A program made the translations under genes and the position numbers. The notes under the pieces were generated by a model. The model made no database searches. It saw nothing but the letters and a program-made list of their open reading frames with translations, and was not told where the DNA came from. From the NCBI GenBank assembly GCA_022432975.1, contig CM039508.1:29453008-29517007 (forward strand): DNA of 64,000 nt. Reading direction: 5' to 3'. This DNA comes from Begonia masoniana (Eukaryota; Streptophyta; Magnoliopsida; Cucurbitales; Begoniaceae). This document shows positions 1-16,343 of this stretch, piece after piece (within the stretch, counting starts at the first letter, position 1; the number at the start of each line of letters is the position of its first letter).

Positions 1-126
1 GAAATGAGCCATATTAAGAAGGCAAGGAGTTCAGGATAAATGTCACAAGGATGTTCTCATTCACGTCCACTCTCATGGTTTTCAGTCTTGCTGCCATGTT
101 CGTCATTTCGACGACATGCTTGTAGG
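1..126 (-). pseudogene. Ty1/copia gag fragment (UBN2-like)
   Basis: Read on the minus strand, about 40 codons resemble the part of plant copia Gag polyproteins that carries the segments MTNMAARLK and FILNSLPS. In the family this region binds RNA and assembles the particle. An in-frame TAA follows NSLPS, where family members usually continue with Gln-Tyr, so the copy is broken. It runs off the left window edge and similarity stops near 126. It belongs to a different copia copy from the one at 9435-17543, whose gag has another sequence. Assignment is by recognition of the conserved wording only. Confidence 0.55.
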
Positions 127-2575
<2,449 letters not shown>

Positions 2576-5500
2576 AATGCTCTGTATGCCGAAGGCCTGT
2601 AAATGCAATGCTCTGTATGCCGAAGGCCTGTATGCCCGAAGGCCTGTAAATGCAATGCTCTGTATGCCGAAGGCCTGTAAATGCAATGCTCTGTATGCCG
2701 AAGGCCTGTAAATGCAATGCTCTGTATGCCGAAGGCCTGTAAATGCAATGCTCTGTATGCCGAAGGCCTGTAAATGCAATGCTCTGTATGCCGAAGGCCT
2801 GTATATGAAATGCTCTGTATGCCCGAAGGCCTGTATATGAAATGCTCTGTATGCCGAAGGCCTGTATATGAAATGCTCTGTATGCCGAAGGCCTGTATGC
2901 CGAAGGCCTGTAAATGCAATGCTCTGTATGCCGAAGGCCTGTATATGAAATGCTCTGTATGCCGAAGGCCTGTATGCCGAAGGCCTGTAAATGCAATGCT
3001 CTGTATGCCGAAGGCCTGTATGCCGAAGGCCTGTATGCCGAAGGCCTGTATATGAAATGCTCTGTATGCCGAAGGCCTGTATGCCGAAGGCCTGTATATG
3101 AAATGCTCTGTATGCCGAAGGCCTGTATGCCGAAGGCCTGTAAATGCAATGCTCTGTATGCCGAAGGCCTGTAAATGCAATGCTCTGTATGCCGAAGGCC
3201 TGTATGCCGAAGGCCTGTATATGAAATGCTCTGTATGCCGAAGGCCTGTATGCCGAAGGCCTGTATATGAAATGCTCTGTATGCCGAAGGCCTGTAAATG
3301 CAATGCTCTGTATGCCGAAGGCCTGTAAATGCAATGCTCTGTATGCCGAAGGCCTGTAAATGCAATGCTCTGTATGCCGAAGGCCTGTATGCCGAAGGCC
3401 TGTAAATGCAATGCTCTGTATGCCGAAGGCCTGTATGCCCGAAGGCCTGTAAATGCAATGCTCTGTATGCCGAAGGCCTGTAAATGCAATGCTCTGTATG
3501 CCGAAGGCCTGTATATGAAATGCTCTGTATGCCGAAGGCCTGTAAATGCAATGCTCTGTATGCCGAAGGCCTGTAAATGCAATGCTCTGTATGCCGAAGG
3601 CCTGTAAATGCAATGCTCTGTATGCCGAAGGCCTGTATATGAAATGCTCTGTATGCCGAAGGCCTGTATATGAAATGCTCTGTATGCCGAAGGCCTGTAT
3701 ATGAAATGCTCTGTATGCCGAAGGCCTGTAAATGCAATGCTCTGTATGCCCGAAGGCCTGTAAATGCAATGCTCTGTATGCCGAAGGCCTGTATATGAAA
3801 TGCTCTGTATGCCGAAGGCCTGTATATGAAATGCTCTGTATGCCGAAGGCCTGTATATGAAATGCTCTGTATGCCCGAAGGCCTGTATGCCGAAGGCCTG
3901 TATATGAAATGCTCTGTATGCCGAAGGCCTGTAAATGCAATGCTCTGTATGCCGAAGGCCTGTAAATGCAATGCTCTGTATGCCGAAGGCCTGTATGCCC
4001 GAAGGCCTGTAAATGCAATGCTCTGTATGCCCGAAGGCCTGTAAATGCAATGCTCTGTATGCCGAAGGCCTGTATATGAAATGCTCTGTATGCCCGAAGG
4101 CCTGTATGCCGAAGGCCTGTATATGAAATGCTCTGTATGCCGAAGGCCTGTATATGAAATGCTCTGTATGCCGAAGGCCTGTATATGAAATGCTCTGTAT
4201 GCCGAAGGCCTGTATATGAAATGCTCTGTATGCCGAAGGCCTGTATATGAAATGCTCTGTATGCCGAAGGCCTGTATATGAAATGCTCTGTATGCCGAAG
4301 GCCTGTAAATGCAATGCTCTGTATGCCGAAGGCCTGTAAATGCAATGCTCTGTATGCCGAAGGCCTGTATGCCGAAGGCCTGTATGCCGAAGGCCTGTAT
4401 GCCGAAGGCCTGTATGCCGAAGGCCTGTATGCCGAAGGCCTGTATGCCGAAGGCCTGTATGCCGAAGGCCTGTAAATGCAATGCTCTGTATGCCGAAGGC
4501 CTGTATATGAAATGCTCTGTATGCCGAAGGCCTGTAAATGCAATGCTCTGTATGCCGAAGGCCTGTAAATGCAATGCTCTGTATGCCGAAGGCCTGTATA
4601 TGAAATGCTCTGTATGCCCGAAGGCCTGTATGCCGAAGGCCTGTATATGAAATGCTCTGTATGCCGAAGGCCTGTATATGAAATGCTCTGTATGCCGAAG
4701 GCCTGTAAATGCAATGCTCTGTATGCCCGAAGGCCTGTATGCCGAAGGCCTGTAAATGCAATGCTCTGTATGCCGAAGGCCTGTAAATGCAATGCTCTGT
4801 ATGCCCGAAGGCCTGTAAATGCAATGCTCTGTATGCCCGAAGGCCTGTATGCCCGAAGGCCTGTATATGAAATGCTCTGTATGCCGAAGGCCTGTAAATG
4901 CAATGCTCTGTATGCCCGAAGGCCTGTATATGAAATGCTCTGTATGCCGAAGGCCTGTATGCCGAAGGCCTGTATGCCGAAGGCCTGTATGCCGAAGGCC
5001 TGTATGCCGAAGGCCTGTATGCCCGAAGGCCTGTATGCCCGAAGGCCTGTATATGAAATGCTCTGTATGCCGAAGGCCTGTAAATGCAATGCTCTGTATG
5101 CCGAAGGCCTGTAAATGCAATGCTCTGTATGCCGAAGGCCTGTATATGAAATGCTCTGTATGCCCGAAGGCCTGTATGCCGAAGGCCTGTATATGAAATG
5201 CTCTGTATGCCGAAGGCCTGTAAATGCAATGCTCTGTATGCCGAAGGCCTGTATGCCCGAAGGCCTGTATGCCGAAGGCCTGTAAATGCAATGCTCTGTA
5301 TGCCGAAGGCCTGTAAATGCAATGCTCTGTATGCCCGAAGGCCTGTAAATGCAATGCTCTGTATGCCCGAAGGCCTGTATGCCCGAAGGCCTGTATGCCC
5401 GAAGGCCTGTATGCCGAAGGCCTGTAAATGCAATGCTCTGTATGCCGAAGGCCTGTATGCCGAAGGCCTGTATGCCGAAGGCCTGTATGCCGAAGGCCTG

Positions 5501-6300
5501 TATGCCGAAGGCCTGTATGCCCGAAGGCCTGTATGCCCGAAGGCCTGTATATGAAATGCTCTGTATGCCGAAGGCCTGTAAATGCAATGCTCTGTATGCC
5601 GAAGGCCTGTATATGAAATGCTCTGTATGCCCGAAGGCCTGTAAATGCAATGCTCTGTATGCCGAAGGCCTGTATGCCGAAGGCCTGTATATGAAATGCT
5701 CTGTATGCCGAAGGCCTGTATATGAAATGCTCTGTATGCCGAAGGCCTGTAAATGCAATGCTCTGTATGCCCGAAGGCCTGTATGCCCGAAGGCCAGTAT
5801 ATGAAATGCTCTGTATGCCCGAAGGCCTGTATGCCCGAAGGCCTGTAAATGCAATGCTCTGTATGCCCGAAGGCCTGTATATGAAATGCTCTGTATGCCC
5901 GAAGGCCTGTATGCCGAAGGCCTGTAAATGCAATGCTCTGTATGCCCGAAGGCCTGTATATGAAATGCTCTGTATGCCCGAAGGCCTGTAAATGCAATGC
6001 TCTGTATGCCCGAAGGCCTGTATATGAAATGCTCTGTATGCCCGAAGGCCTGTATGCCCGAAGGCCTGTAAATGCAATGCTCTGTATGCCCGAAGGCCTG
6101 TATATGAAATGCTCTGTATGCCCGAAGGCCTGTATGCCGAAGGCCTGTATGCCGAAGGCCTGTATATGAAATGCTCTGTATGCCCGAAGGCCTGTAAATG
6201 CAATGCTCTGTATGCCGAAGGCCTGTATGCCCGAAGGCCTGTATGCCGAAGGCCTGTATGCCCGAAGGCCTGTAAATGCAATGCTCTGTATGCCCGAAGG
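2576..6300. repeat. Composite minisatellite of 15/16-bp modules
   Basis: The array is built from four short modules: TATGCCGAAGGCCTG (15 bp), its variant TATGCCCGAAGGCCTG (16 bp), TAAATGCAATGCTCTG (16 bp) and TATATGAAATGCTCTG (16 bp). The two TGCTCTG modules are always followed by a GGCCTG module, while GGCCTG modules may repeat several times (for example 4351-4471 and 4941-5030). The extra-C variant is rare on the left and dominates near the right end (5760-6300). None of the modules contains a stop on the minus strand, so all three minus frames stay open for over 3 kb. This is composition, not coding. The array appears to lie inside an LTR. Confidence 0.9.
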
Positions 6301-7320
6301 CTCATGCTATGCTTTACGTTATCTTTAAACCTCTGTGCGGAAATTCGTTTTCATGCTTTCTTTAAAATAAGTGATGCGTGAACAGTTCTCTATCATAAAG
6401 TAAACAAACAATAACATGGACCATCAAAACTGTAAAAGCATAAACTATAAACTCCTAAAACCTAGCTACCCAAACCGAGCAAAACTAACTAAAGGCATCT
6501 CCAAAACTCCTCGAGACGACGTTCGAAGCACGGTGTAGGCCAATCGGCCAGAAAAGAATCACGAGAACTTACCTGTCTTCTGTAGCTCTTGCTCCGTCCA
6601 CGAGCGTTGTTCACCTACGCAATTTTTATCAATTTGTCGTTAAAACGAGCTTAAACAATAAAATGTCCAAATTTAACAAAAACCTTAATTAAGGAATTTT
6701 CCTAAAATCTTCACCTAACTAATCGAAGTATTTAAACAACGATTAACGCTCGATAGTTTAAAATTACAATTAACGAGTTTTTCCTAAAAACCCGAAAATT
6801 CTCAAATTTTAACATTTATCGCAATTCACTCTAACTCCGTCCAATATCGTTCAATACGTCCTTTATATCATTAATTACTATAAACCTATTACCTTCGGAC
6901 CTTAATTTGGGTTCGGTAAAAACCGACCCAAAACTTCGAACGCGCGTAACTTTCGCATCGGTTATCGGAATCGAACGATTCCAGCGGCCACGTGCTCCTC
7001 TAATAACCTATTTTAATCTGTCAAAAGTAATTTTAAAACAATCGACCGTAGATAGGTCAATTGCAGCAAAACCCGAACTGCCCCAATTCGGGAAATTCTC
7101 CCATTTTGATTTTTCATCAATTCACGTCAATTTCTTCACCAATCAACCACAATTAGCCTCAATTAGCCTAAACTAATCGAAATCCCGAGGCAACACACCG
7201 AAAACCGAAACCCCCAAATTTGGAGTTCACTGTTTTCGGCTCAAATTGAGCACACTAATGCTCGGCAACCATAGCCGGCGTTATGCTCGGCCATTTGACG
7301 CTAAGAACGGCCAAAGTGGC
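6301..7320. repeat. Non-coding, probable gypsy LTR segment
   Basis: No convincing protein is encoded. On the minus strand the segment contains CAGGTAAG near 6570, preceded by GGAGCAAGAGC. A similar phrase occurs near 61710 in the recognised gypsy LTR at the right end (GGAGCTCAAG then CAGGTAAG). I infer that this is a diverged LTR of a related chromovirus in the same orientation. Its right boundary is hidden by the TAA tract. A short open frame at 6907-7176 has no recognisable content. Confidence 0.4.
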
Positions 7321-9341
<2,021 letters not shown>

Positions 9342-9434
9342 TAGCAGATGAAAGGTGAAAGGTCTTAGACGAAACTACCTAAGACAGAGAAGGGAGGACA
9401 GGAAAGATACAACGGAAGAAAATCAGAAACATTC

Positions 9435-11428
9435 CTAGAAATGGCAAGAATAGAAAACCCTTGGAAATTGGAACAGATTTTCATCATCATCCTCAGCGGC
9501 CGTGTCTACTATTGAAACAAGAGGAATAGGAGAAACAAGAGGAATGTGATCTCGATTGTTGGAATCCCCTACATCCCCTGCATCCCCGGCATCCGCCGCA
9601 TCCTCAGCATCCAAAGCCACCATGGCAACCACTTCATTCTCTGGCATTGGGACAACAGCAGGAGGCTCGGGTGCAGTGACAGGCTCAAACATGACAATAT
9701 CAGCAGAGCCAATAGCAACATCATCAGTTGGCACATCGACAGGCTCAAGCACAACAAGATCACCAGAGACAACAATAGCAGCTGGAACAAAAACAATATC
9801 AGGAAGAGGAGGAGTTGGCTCATCAACAAACAGTGCAGGCACTGGCTCGTCCTCACATAGAGCAACCTCTGCAGCAGCACCAGTCTCAACAACTGGAGCA
9901 ACATCCAAATGCTCAGCACGGGAAGGAACAGCTGAAGTAGCTGGAGGAGCTGGTTCAGGTGTCTCTCCACCGCCTTCCAAGTCCTCATCCCCATGAATGG
10001 ACACACCATCACTCTTAATCAGAAGGTTACGAAGATCACTAAACTGAGTGATGGCGTGGTCAGATTCGTGGTGCAATTGTGTTGTGACAAGATTGGAATG
10101 GAATCTAACCGAAGAGATGACATCATCAATGACTTGACTATGCGCGAGTTCAACTTTATCAATGCGATGTTCACAGTAGCAAAAGTGGAACTTTGATGTG
10201 ATTCCAGTAGATCAAGACGTTTGAGCAGTCCTTGATTGGCAGCCGTGAGTTGTTCAAGTTGTGAAAGGACAAATGCTGCAAATTGACCATGATGGGAGAG
10301 ATACAGGGATTGAAAAGATTCAAGGCCGATCTCGAGACTGGCAATACTTGCCCTTAGCTCATCTTGCAAATCCTAAGAAATAGAATCCCTCACTCGAGAA
10401 GAGGAAGGACCTTTGGAGCGAGGAGGAATACGGGCAGAGGATGAAGGGATCTGAGGTGGAAGGGGAGCAGGAGTTGGACTGGGTGGACGTGGAAGAGGAG
10501 AAACAGCTTGGACTGTATGAGGGTCAGGATCACTTTTTCCACCAGCTCACCTCGATCATTGCGTGTTATTCCCATTCTGGACAAAGTGGAGGATGAAAAG
10601 AAGTCGGACTTCTTCAGGGACAAAAGCTTGTCAGAATCAGGAATGCAAACACCAAACCGGTGAAAGATCTTCATAAGGAGAAGATTGTAGGGCAGAGATT
10701 TGGAGGCATTACACACTACTTGAAGCATCCAGTTTAAGATAATGTATCCAACATTAAAGGGCTCGCCTTTGAAAAATTGACCAAGCAGGAAAAGATTCAT
10801 GCCACTGACATGGTCCCGATGGCCCTCTACCGGCAAGATGTTGTAATGGATCATGTGGTGGAATACACGAGCCCTAAAGTTCAAATCCTTGCTCTTTAAC
10901 TTCAGGGGAGCATTGTTGGGATCCTTGGTATTTAAGTTAAGTAAATCCTTCCCAGCTGGTTTCTCAAGAAAAGATGGAATCTTGCCTGCCTCAAAAAATC
11001 TTCTTGAACTATTCAGAAGCTCACAGTTAAGGATTTCATGGATAACTTCCTGGGTGAGTTCTATATGTTGTCCATAGACATAACTCCTAATAACCAGAAG
11101 GCGAAGAGAGTGTTCTAAATTCGCATAGAATTCAAATTGGGATTTCCCTATAAAGAGACTTTGAATTAAACAACCCCATTAAGCCCATCAGCTGTATAGG
11201 TTTTTCTAGGTTTAGACCATACAAATCGCGAAAGACGACACCTTGAGAATGAATAATAGGTTTGAATTCGAAATCTTCATAATACCTCTTGAAAGCAGCA
11301 TGATTTAGGAACTCGTCATTTGGCTATACAAGAGGCGGAGGAACAGAGACTGACTGAGCATCCTCGGTATGGGAAATCTTTTGCTTTTTCCTGGAGAAGA
11401 CTTGTGGAGCACGAGAGGAAGATTCCAT
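9435..11428 (-). pseudogene. Env-like / plant-transposon protein ORF (broken)
   Basis: This frame lies just downstream of the copia RNase H. It can be followed from an ATG at 11428 (MESSSRAPQ) through FKRYYEDFEFKPI and RVFHHMIHYNILP (around 10850), then a long helical segment at about 10369-10019 (ESFQSLYL, LLKRLDLLESHQSS) that looks like a coiled coil. It ends in an acidic, Ala/Pro/Val-rich tail to 9435. The middle resembles the putative plant transposon protein domain found after pol in SIRE-type elements. The role in those elements is unproven, and an envelope-like function has been proposed. The reading needs several frame changes and crosses a TAG at 11324-11326, so it is a pseudogene. 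An ATG-initiated frame at 11574 is a frame shadow. Confidence 0.6.
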
Positions 11429-11738
11429 TGAAAAAGGTAGAGATTTTTTAGCACAAATGGAGTTGAGAAAAGTGTAGGATCGGTGCTGACTAGCAGAGGA
11501 GAGAAGAAATCGTTGGACGAGTCGAGAGGATTTTTGGGGGAATTTTGAATCTTAGGGTTTCTGTTACCTGTCAAGTGATTTTATAAACAATTTGGTAAAC
11601 GTCCATTTTCAAAGTCCATTGTGACAACGTCCATTGTCAACGTCCACGGTCAACGTCCATTGTGACCACGTTTTCACAGAGAAGGAAATTGTGGAGATCG
11701 TCCATTTTACTAATTCTCCAACTGAGAAAAAATGAAGC

Positions 11739-12630
11739 TTAATTTTTCTCAATCCTAATGAGACCTAACCTTATTCTTATATTATTGAATGTTTTTTCAT
11801 CCAAATACTTGGTAAAGATATCTGCTAATTGATCAGCAGAATTGACAAATTCTAATGTAATATCACCTATTTGAACATGATCTCTGAGGAAGTGATATCT
11901 AACCTCGATGTGTTTTTTTCTAAAATGTTGGATAGGATTCTTTGAAATGTTAATGGCAATGGTGTTGTCACACCGAATGGAAATCCTATCATAGAAAAGG
12001 TTATAATCTTCTAGAGTTTGCTTCATCCAAAGCATTTGAGCACAGCAACTACCAGCAGCAATATATTCACTCTCGGTAGTTGAAAGAGCTACAGAATTCT
12101 GTTTCTTAGAATACCAGGACACAAGAGATTCTCCTAGGAATTGACATGTTCCACTAGTGCTTTTTCTATCAACCAGACTTCCTGCATAGTCTGAGTCTGA
12201 ATATCCAATTAAATCAAATGATGTTCCCTTCCAATACCACAAACCTAAATCAGAAGTCCCACTTAATTATTTGAAAATTCTCTTGACAGCACTTAGGTGA
12301 GATTCCTTAGGGGAGGCTTGAAACCTAGCAAACAAGCACCCACTAAATAGGATATCTAGCCTGCTAGCCGTTAGATATAACAGAGAATCATACCTCTATA
12401 CTTTTTAGTATCCACACATATCTCATTTTCATCTTTGTCCAGTTTAGTAGTGGTGCTCATGGGAGTTCTAGAGGACTTAGAATAGTCTAATCCAAACTTC
12501 TTTAAGAGCTCCTTAATGTATTTTTCTTGACAGAAGAAAATGCCATCTGAAGTTTGACTAATCTGAAATCCCAATAAGAATTTTAACTTCCTCATCATAC
12601 TCATTTCAAATTCACTTATGGCATTCTAAT
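11739..12630 (-). pseudogene. Copia pol: RT C-terminal part and RNase H
   Basis: From the 5S junction leftwards the minus strand reads EFEMSMM, then GFQISQTSDGIFFCQEKYI, the conserved copia stretch after the YVDD active site, and continues to about 12371 with stops. RNase H follows from 12242 to 11739. It shows SDSDYAGSLVDRKSTSG, the LSTTESEYIA segment with its acidic residue, KKHIEVRYHFLRDHV, and the ADIFTK segment near the end, all typical of copia RNase H. This domain would degrade RNA in the RNA:DNA hybrid. The part between the two blocks is broken by stops near 12371 and 12245. Confidence 0.85.
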
Positions 12631-14126
12631 TTTCAATAGTCAGCGCCGTTGGCCTGCCTCAGCTGTCCTGCGCCGATCTTCGTCTCTCCTGATATGGAAA
12701 AAAGTACTCGGTCGAAAAAAGGGGTGCAACACGAGGACTTCCCAAGTGGTCACCCAACTTAGTACTACTCTCGCCGAAGCACTTTTAACTTCGGAGTTCT
12801 GATGGGATCCGGTGCATTAGTGCTCGTATGGTCGCACCCAACAATCTTCGTCCGCCAATTCACTTTGTCCGATGCCCAGCGAGATCGCCTTCCACTCCGA
12901 ATCGACCACGACACCCATGCAAAAGTGCCATTCTCGGGCCCCGAACGTCGCAATTCGCCCAAATTTTCAATAGTCAGCGCCGTTGGCCTGCCTCAGCTGT
13001 CCTGCGCCGATCTTCGTCTCTCCTGATATGGAAAAAAGTACTCGGTCGAAAAAAGGGGTGCAACACGAGGACTTCCCAAGTGGTCACCCAACTTAGTACT
13101 ACTCTCGCCGAAGCACTTTTAACTTCGGAGTTCTGATGGATCCGGTGCATTAGTGCTCGTATGGTCGCACCCAACAATCTTCGTCCGCCAATTCATTTGT
13201 CCGATGCCCAGCGAGATCGCCTTCCACTCCGAATCGACCACGACACCCATGCAAAAGTGCCATTCTCGGGCCCCGAACCGTCACAATTCGCCCAAATTTT
13301 CAAATAGTCAGCGCCGTTGGCCTGCCTCAGCTGTCCTGCGCCGATCTTCGTCTCTCCTGATATGGAAAAAGTACTCGGTCGAAAAAAGGGTGCAACACGA
13401 GGACTTCCCAAGTGGTCACCCAACTTAGTACTACTCTCGCCGAAGCACTTTTAACTTCGGAGTTTCTGATGGATCCGGTGCATTAGTGCTCGTATGGTCG
13501 CACCCAACAATCTTCGTCCGCCAATTCATTTGGTCCGATGCCCAGCGAGATCGCCTTCCACTCCGAATCGACCAACGACACCCATGCAAAGTGCCATTCT
13601 CCGGGCCCCGAACGTCGCAATTCGCCCAAATTTTCAATAGTCAGCGCCGTTGGCCTGCCTCAGCTGTCCTGCGCCGATCTTCGTCTCTCCTGATATGGAA
13701 AAAAGTACTCGGTCGAAAAAAGGGGTGCAACACGAGGACTTCCCAAGTGGTCACCCAACTTAGTACTACTCTCGCCGAAGCACTTTTAACTTCGGAGTTC
13801 TGATGGGATCCGGTGCATTAGTGCTCGTATGGTCGCACCCAACAATCTTCGTCCGCCAATTCATTTTGTCCGATGCCCAGCGAGATCGCCTTCCACTCCG
13901 AATCGACCACGACACCCATGCAAAAGTGCCATTCTCGGGCCCCGAACGTCGCAATTCGCCCAAATTTTCAATAGTCAGCGCCGTTGGCCTGCCTCAGCTG
14001 TCCTGCGCCGATCTTCGTCTCTCCTGATATGGAAAAAAGTACTCGGTCGAAAAAAGGGGTGCAACACGAGGACTTCCCAAGTGGTCACCCAACTTAGTAC
14101 TACTCTCGCCGAAGCACTTTTAACTT
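12631..14126 (-). rRNA. 5S rDNA block A (5 copies) inside copia pol
   Basis: About 4.5 units of the 333-bp 5S repeat are inserted in the copia reverse transcriptase, with copia sequence on both sides. Gene copies start (plus-strand left ends, genes read leftwards) at 12721, 13055, 13388, 13722 and 14056. The second and third have one-base losses and the last is cut. Spacers carry the same diagnostic variants as the homogeneous core of the main array (CTCTCCTGATATGG, CACCCATGC, AATTCGCCC). The left junction shares AAT with the spacer. No target-site duplication is visible. Confidence 0.9.
14056..14126 (-). rRNA. 5S rRNA gene, 5'-truncated at copia junction
   Basis: This copy retains only the 3' 71 nt of the 119-nt 5S gene and ends at TTTTAACTT, where copia sequence (GGGAAAATTATCC) resumes. 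It has box C and the intermediate element but loses the 5' 48 nt and the spacer promoter. It should not give a normal 5S RNA. Confidence 0.9.
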
Positions 14127-15004
14127 GGGAAAATTATCCACACAGAGATATTAGTTGAACCGAAAATAATGTCATCGACATAAATTTGAACTAAAAGGAT
14201 GTCTTTGTCCTTTTGCAAGGTAAATAAGGTTGAATCGGTTTTGCCCTTTTTGAACTTCCTTTCATCATGAAAATTCTTCAACCTATCATACCAAGCTCTA
14301 GAAGCTTGCTTAAGTCAATATAGAGCCTTCTTGAGCTTATAGACATGGTCAGGTTTGTCATAGACTTCAAATCCTAAGGGTTGCTCTACATAAACTTCTT
14401 CCAAGATATAGCCATTTTAAAAAGCACTCTTAACGTCCATTTGAAAAAGTGTGAAGTTTTTGTAGCAAGCATAGGCTAAGAGCACCCTAATGGATTCTAG
14501 TCTAGCTACAGGTGCAAAGGTTTCCTCAAAGTCTATTCCTTCTTTCTGGTTGTACCCTTTGGCAACTAACCTAGCTTTGTTCCTGATCACAATTCCATTT
14601 TCATCCATCTTATTCTTAAATACCCATTTGGTTCTAATAATAGGATGATTGTCAAGTTTTGGAACAAGTTCCCAAACGTTGTTCCTTTCGAATTGGTTTA
14701 ATTCATCTTGCATAGCAACTATCCAATTTTCATCCAATTCGACTTCTTCAAACTTCTTAGGCTCTATTTGAGATATGAAGGCAACATTAGCACAAAGATT
14801 TATAAGGGAGGCCCTAGTTTTGACTCATAATGTTGGATCACCTAGAACTTCATCTAAAGGATAATTTCTTACATATTTCCAATCTCTAGGTAGAGCAGCA
14901 TCTTCATCCTTGACTGAGACAATTTCTAGAGAATTTGAAGAAAGTTCGCGGGAATGTTCTCCTTGAATGGTTTCTGTAGGCTTGTCTATGGAGAGAGAAT
15001 CCAG
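14127..15004 (-). pseudogene. Copia pol: reverse transcriptase N-terminal part
   Basis: The minus strand reads [64 protein letters not shown] and MDVKSAF, followed by the catalytic YVDD (plus 14171-14182) and IIFGSTNIS. This is the standard copia RT order. In-frame stops interrupt it after KSAF (around 14416) and after KKALY, where a Gly codon seems to have become TGA, and there are more stops upstream near 14825 and 15005. The 5S block begins about 15 codons after YVDD. The enzyme would copy element RNA into cDNA in the cytoplasmic particle; this copy cannot. Confidence 0.88.
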
Positions 15005-15791
15005 TTATTTTTCTAAAGTATCATCCTCATCTACATTGATTGTGGGATAAGGGGTCTCATCAAAATTGACATGCATGGATTCCTCTACAACTAGTGTTCT
15101 TTTGTTGAACACCCTATAAGCTTTACTGGTTAATAAGTATCCAAGGAATATTCCAAGATCAGATTTGGAATCAAATTTTCCCAAGTTGTCCTTGGTGTTT
15201 AGAATGAAACACTTACAACCAAAGGCTCTAAAGTATTTGACAGTAGAGATTTTTCCATTCCAAAGCTCATAAGGAGTTTTCTCTAGAATAGGTCTTATAG
15301 AGACCCGGTTTAGCACATAACAAGCTGTTGAAACAGCTTCTGCCCAGAAGTACTTTGGAAGGGAGTTCTCATTGAGCATGGTCCGAGCCAGCTCTTGAAG
15401 AGATCTATTTTTCCTCTCAACAACACCATTTTGTTGAGGGGTTCTAGAGGAGGAGAAGTTGTGCTCAATTCCATAATTGAGACACAAGAGTTTAAATTTC
15501 TCATTCTCAAATTCTCCACCATGATCACTACGAATAGCAACAATGGTGAGCTCTTTTTCATTTTGAACTCTCTTCCTAAAGCTAGAAAAGATATCAAACG
15601 TTTCATCATTTCTTTAGAAAGAATACCCAAGTGAATCTAGAGAAGTCATCTACAATGACAAAGGCATAGAATTTTTCTCCTATACTGGCTACATTAGAAG
15701 GACCGAAGAGGTCCATATGAAGAAGTTGTAGAGGCTTGGAGGTGAAAATTGCATTCTTTGATGCAAAAGAACTTTTGATTTTTTTGTCCAT
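15005..15791 (-). pseudogene. Copia integrase core (frameshifted)
   Basis: The three catalytic acids of a DDE integrase can all be found: Asp in LLHMDLFGPSNV (around 15700), Asp in RSDHGGEFEN (around 15515) and Glu in TPQQNGVVERKNRS (around 15415). The C-terminal part continues with KYFWAEAVSTACYVLNR, TPYELWNGK, FRAFGCKCF and GIFLGYLLTSKAYRVFN, all characteristic of copia. The frame changes near 15610 and a stop ends the segment at 15005. The enzyme inserts element cDNA into the genome. The active site is conserved but the protein is not continuous. Confidence 0.88.
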
Positions 15792-16343
15792 TTAGCAAGC
15801 TTCACAGACTTTATCCTTCTCAAAGGATATTTTTTGAATCCTTATAACTAAATTATTCTTAATAATCTTAGCTAAGGTGTCAATGCCTACATGACCTAGT
15901 CTCCTATGCCAAGACCAACTATCACCAGAGGAATTCACAGCAAAACATTTTTCATCAAAAAGTTCAATATCATCTAAGTCAATAATATACACATTTTCTT
16001 TCCTATAGTCTTAAACAGAATTGTACTAGATGAACTATCCTTAATTATGCATAAATTTGATTTAAATGTTACTTTATATCCTTTGTCACACAATTGGCTA
16101 ATACTTAACAAATTATGCTTTAATCCTTCTACCAATAACATATTTTCGATAATAGGATTGGAAGATTACCTATATTGCCGATGCCAACAATTTTGACCTT
16201 TTGATTTCCACCAAAAGTGACATTATCTTTCTTCTTGTTGACAAAAGAAAACTTTGTTGAGTCTCCCGCCATATGCCCCGAGCATGCACTGTTGAGGTAC
16301 CCTTGATTTTTCCTAGGAGATCAATCAACCTGCAAGACAGTGA
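15792..16343 (-). pseudogene. Copia protease remnant and GAG-pre-integrase zinc domain
   Basis: From right to left the minus strand gives WYLNSACSGHMAG. This corresponds to the copia protease active site, but the catalytic Asp is Asn (codon at plus 16291-16293) and the next Gly is Ala. LLSISQLCDKGYKVTF and then the pre-integrase zinc domain follow, with SWHRRLGHV and VCEAC (His and Cys ligands) ending at 15792 in a stop where the family has a Gln codon. The protease would have cleaved the polyprotein. The changed Asp predicts that it is inactive. Confidence 0.8.

Noticed and set aside
9546..9996. Plus-strand Ser/Thr/Ala-rich frames
   Set aside because: They are antisense shadows of the low-complexity tail of the env-like frame, which continues a recognisable minus-strand protein.
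15310..15634. Frames of about 80-106 codons opposite or out of frame with integrase
   Set aside because: The correct minus frame reads the DHGGEF and QQNGVVERKNR integrase motifs through the same bases.
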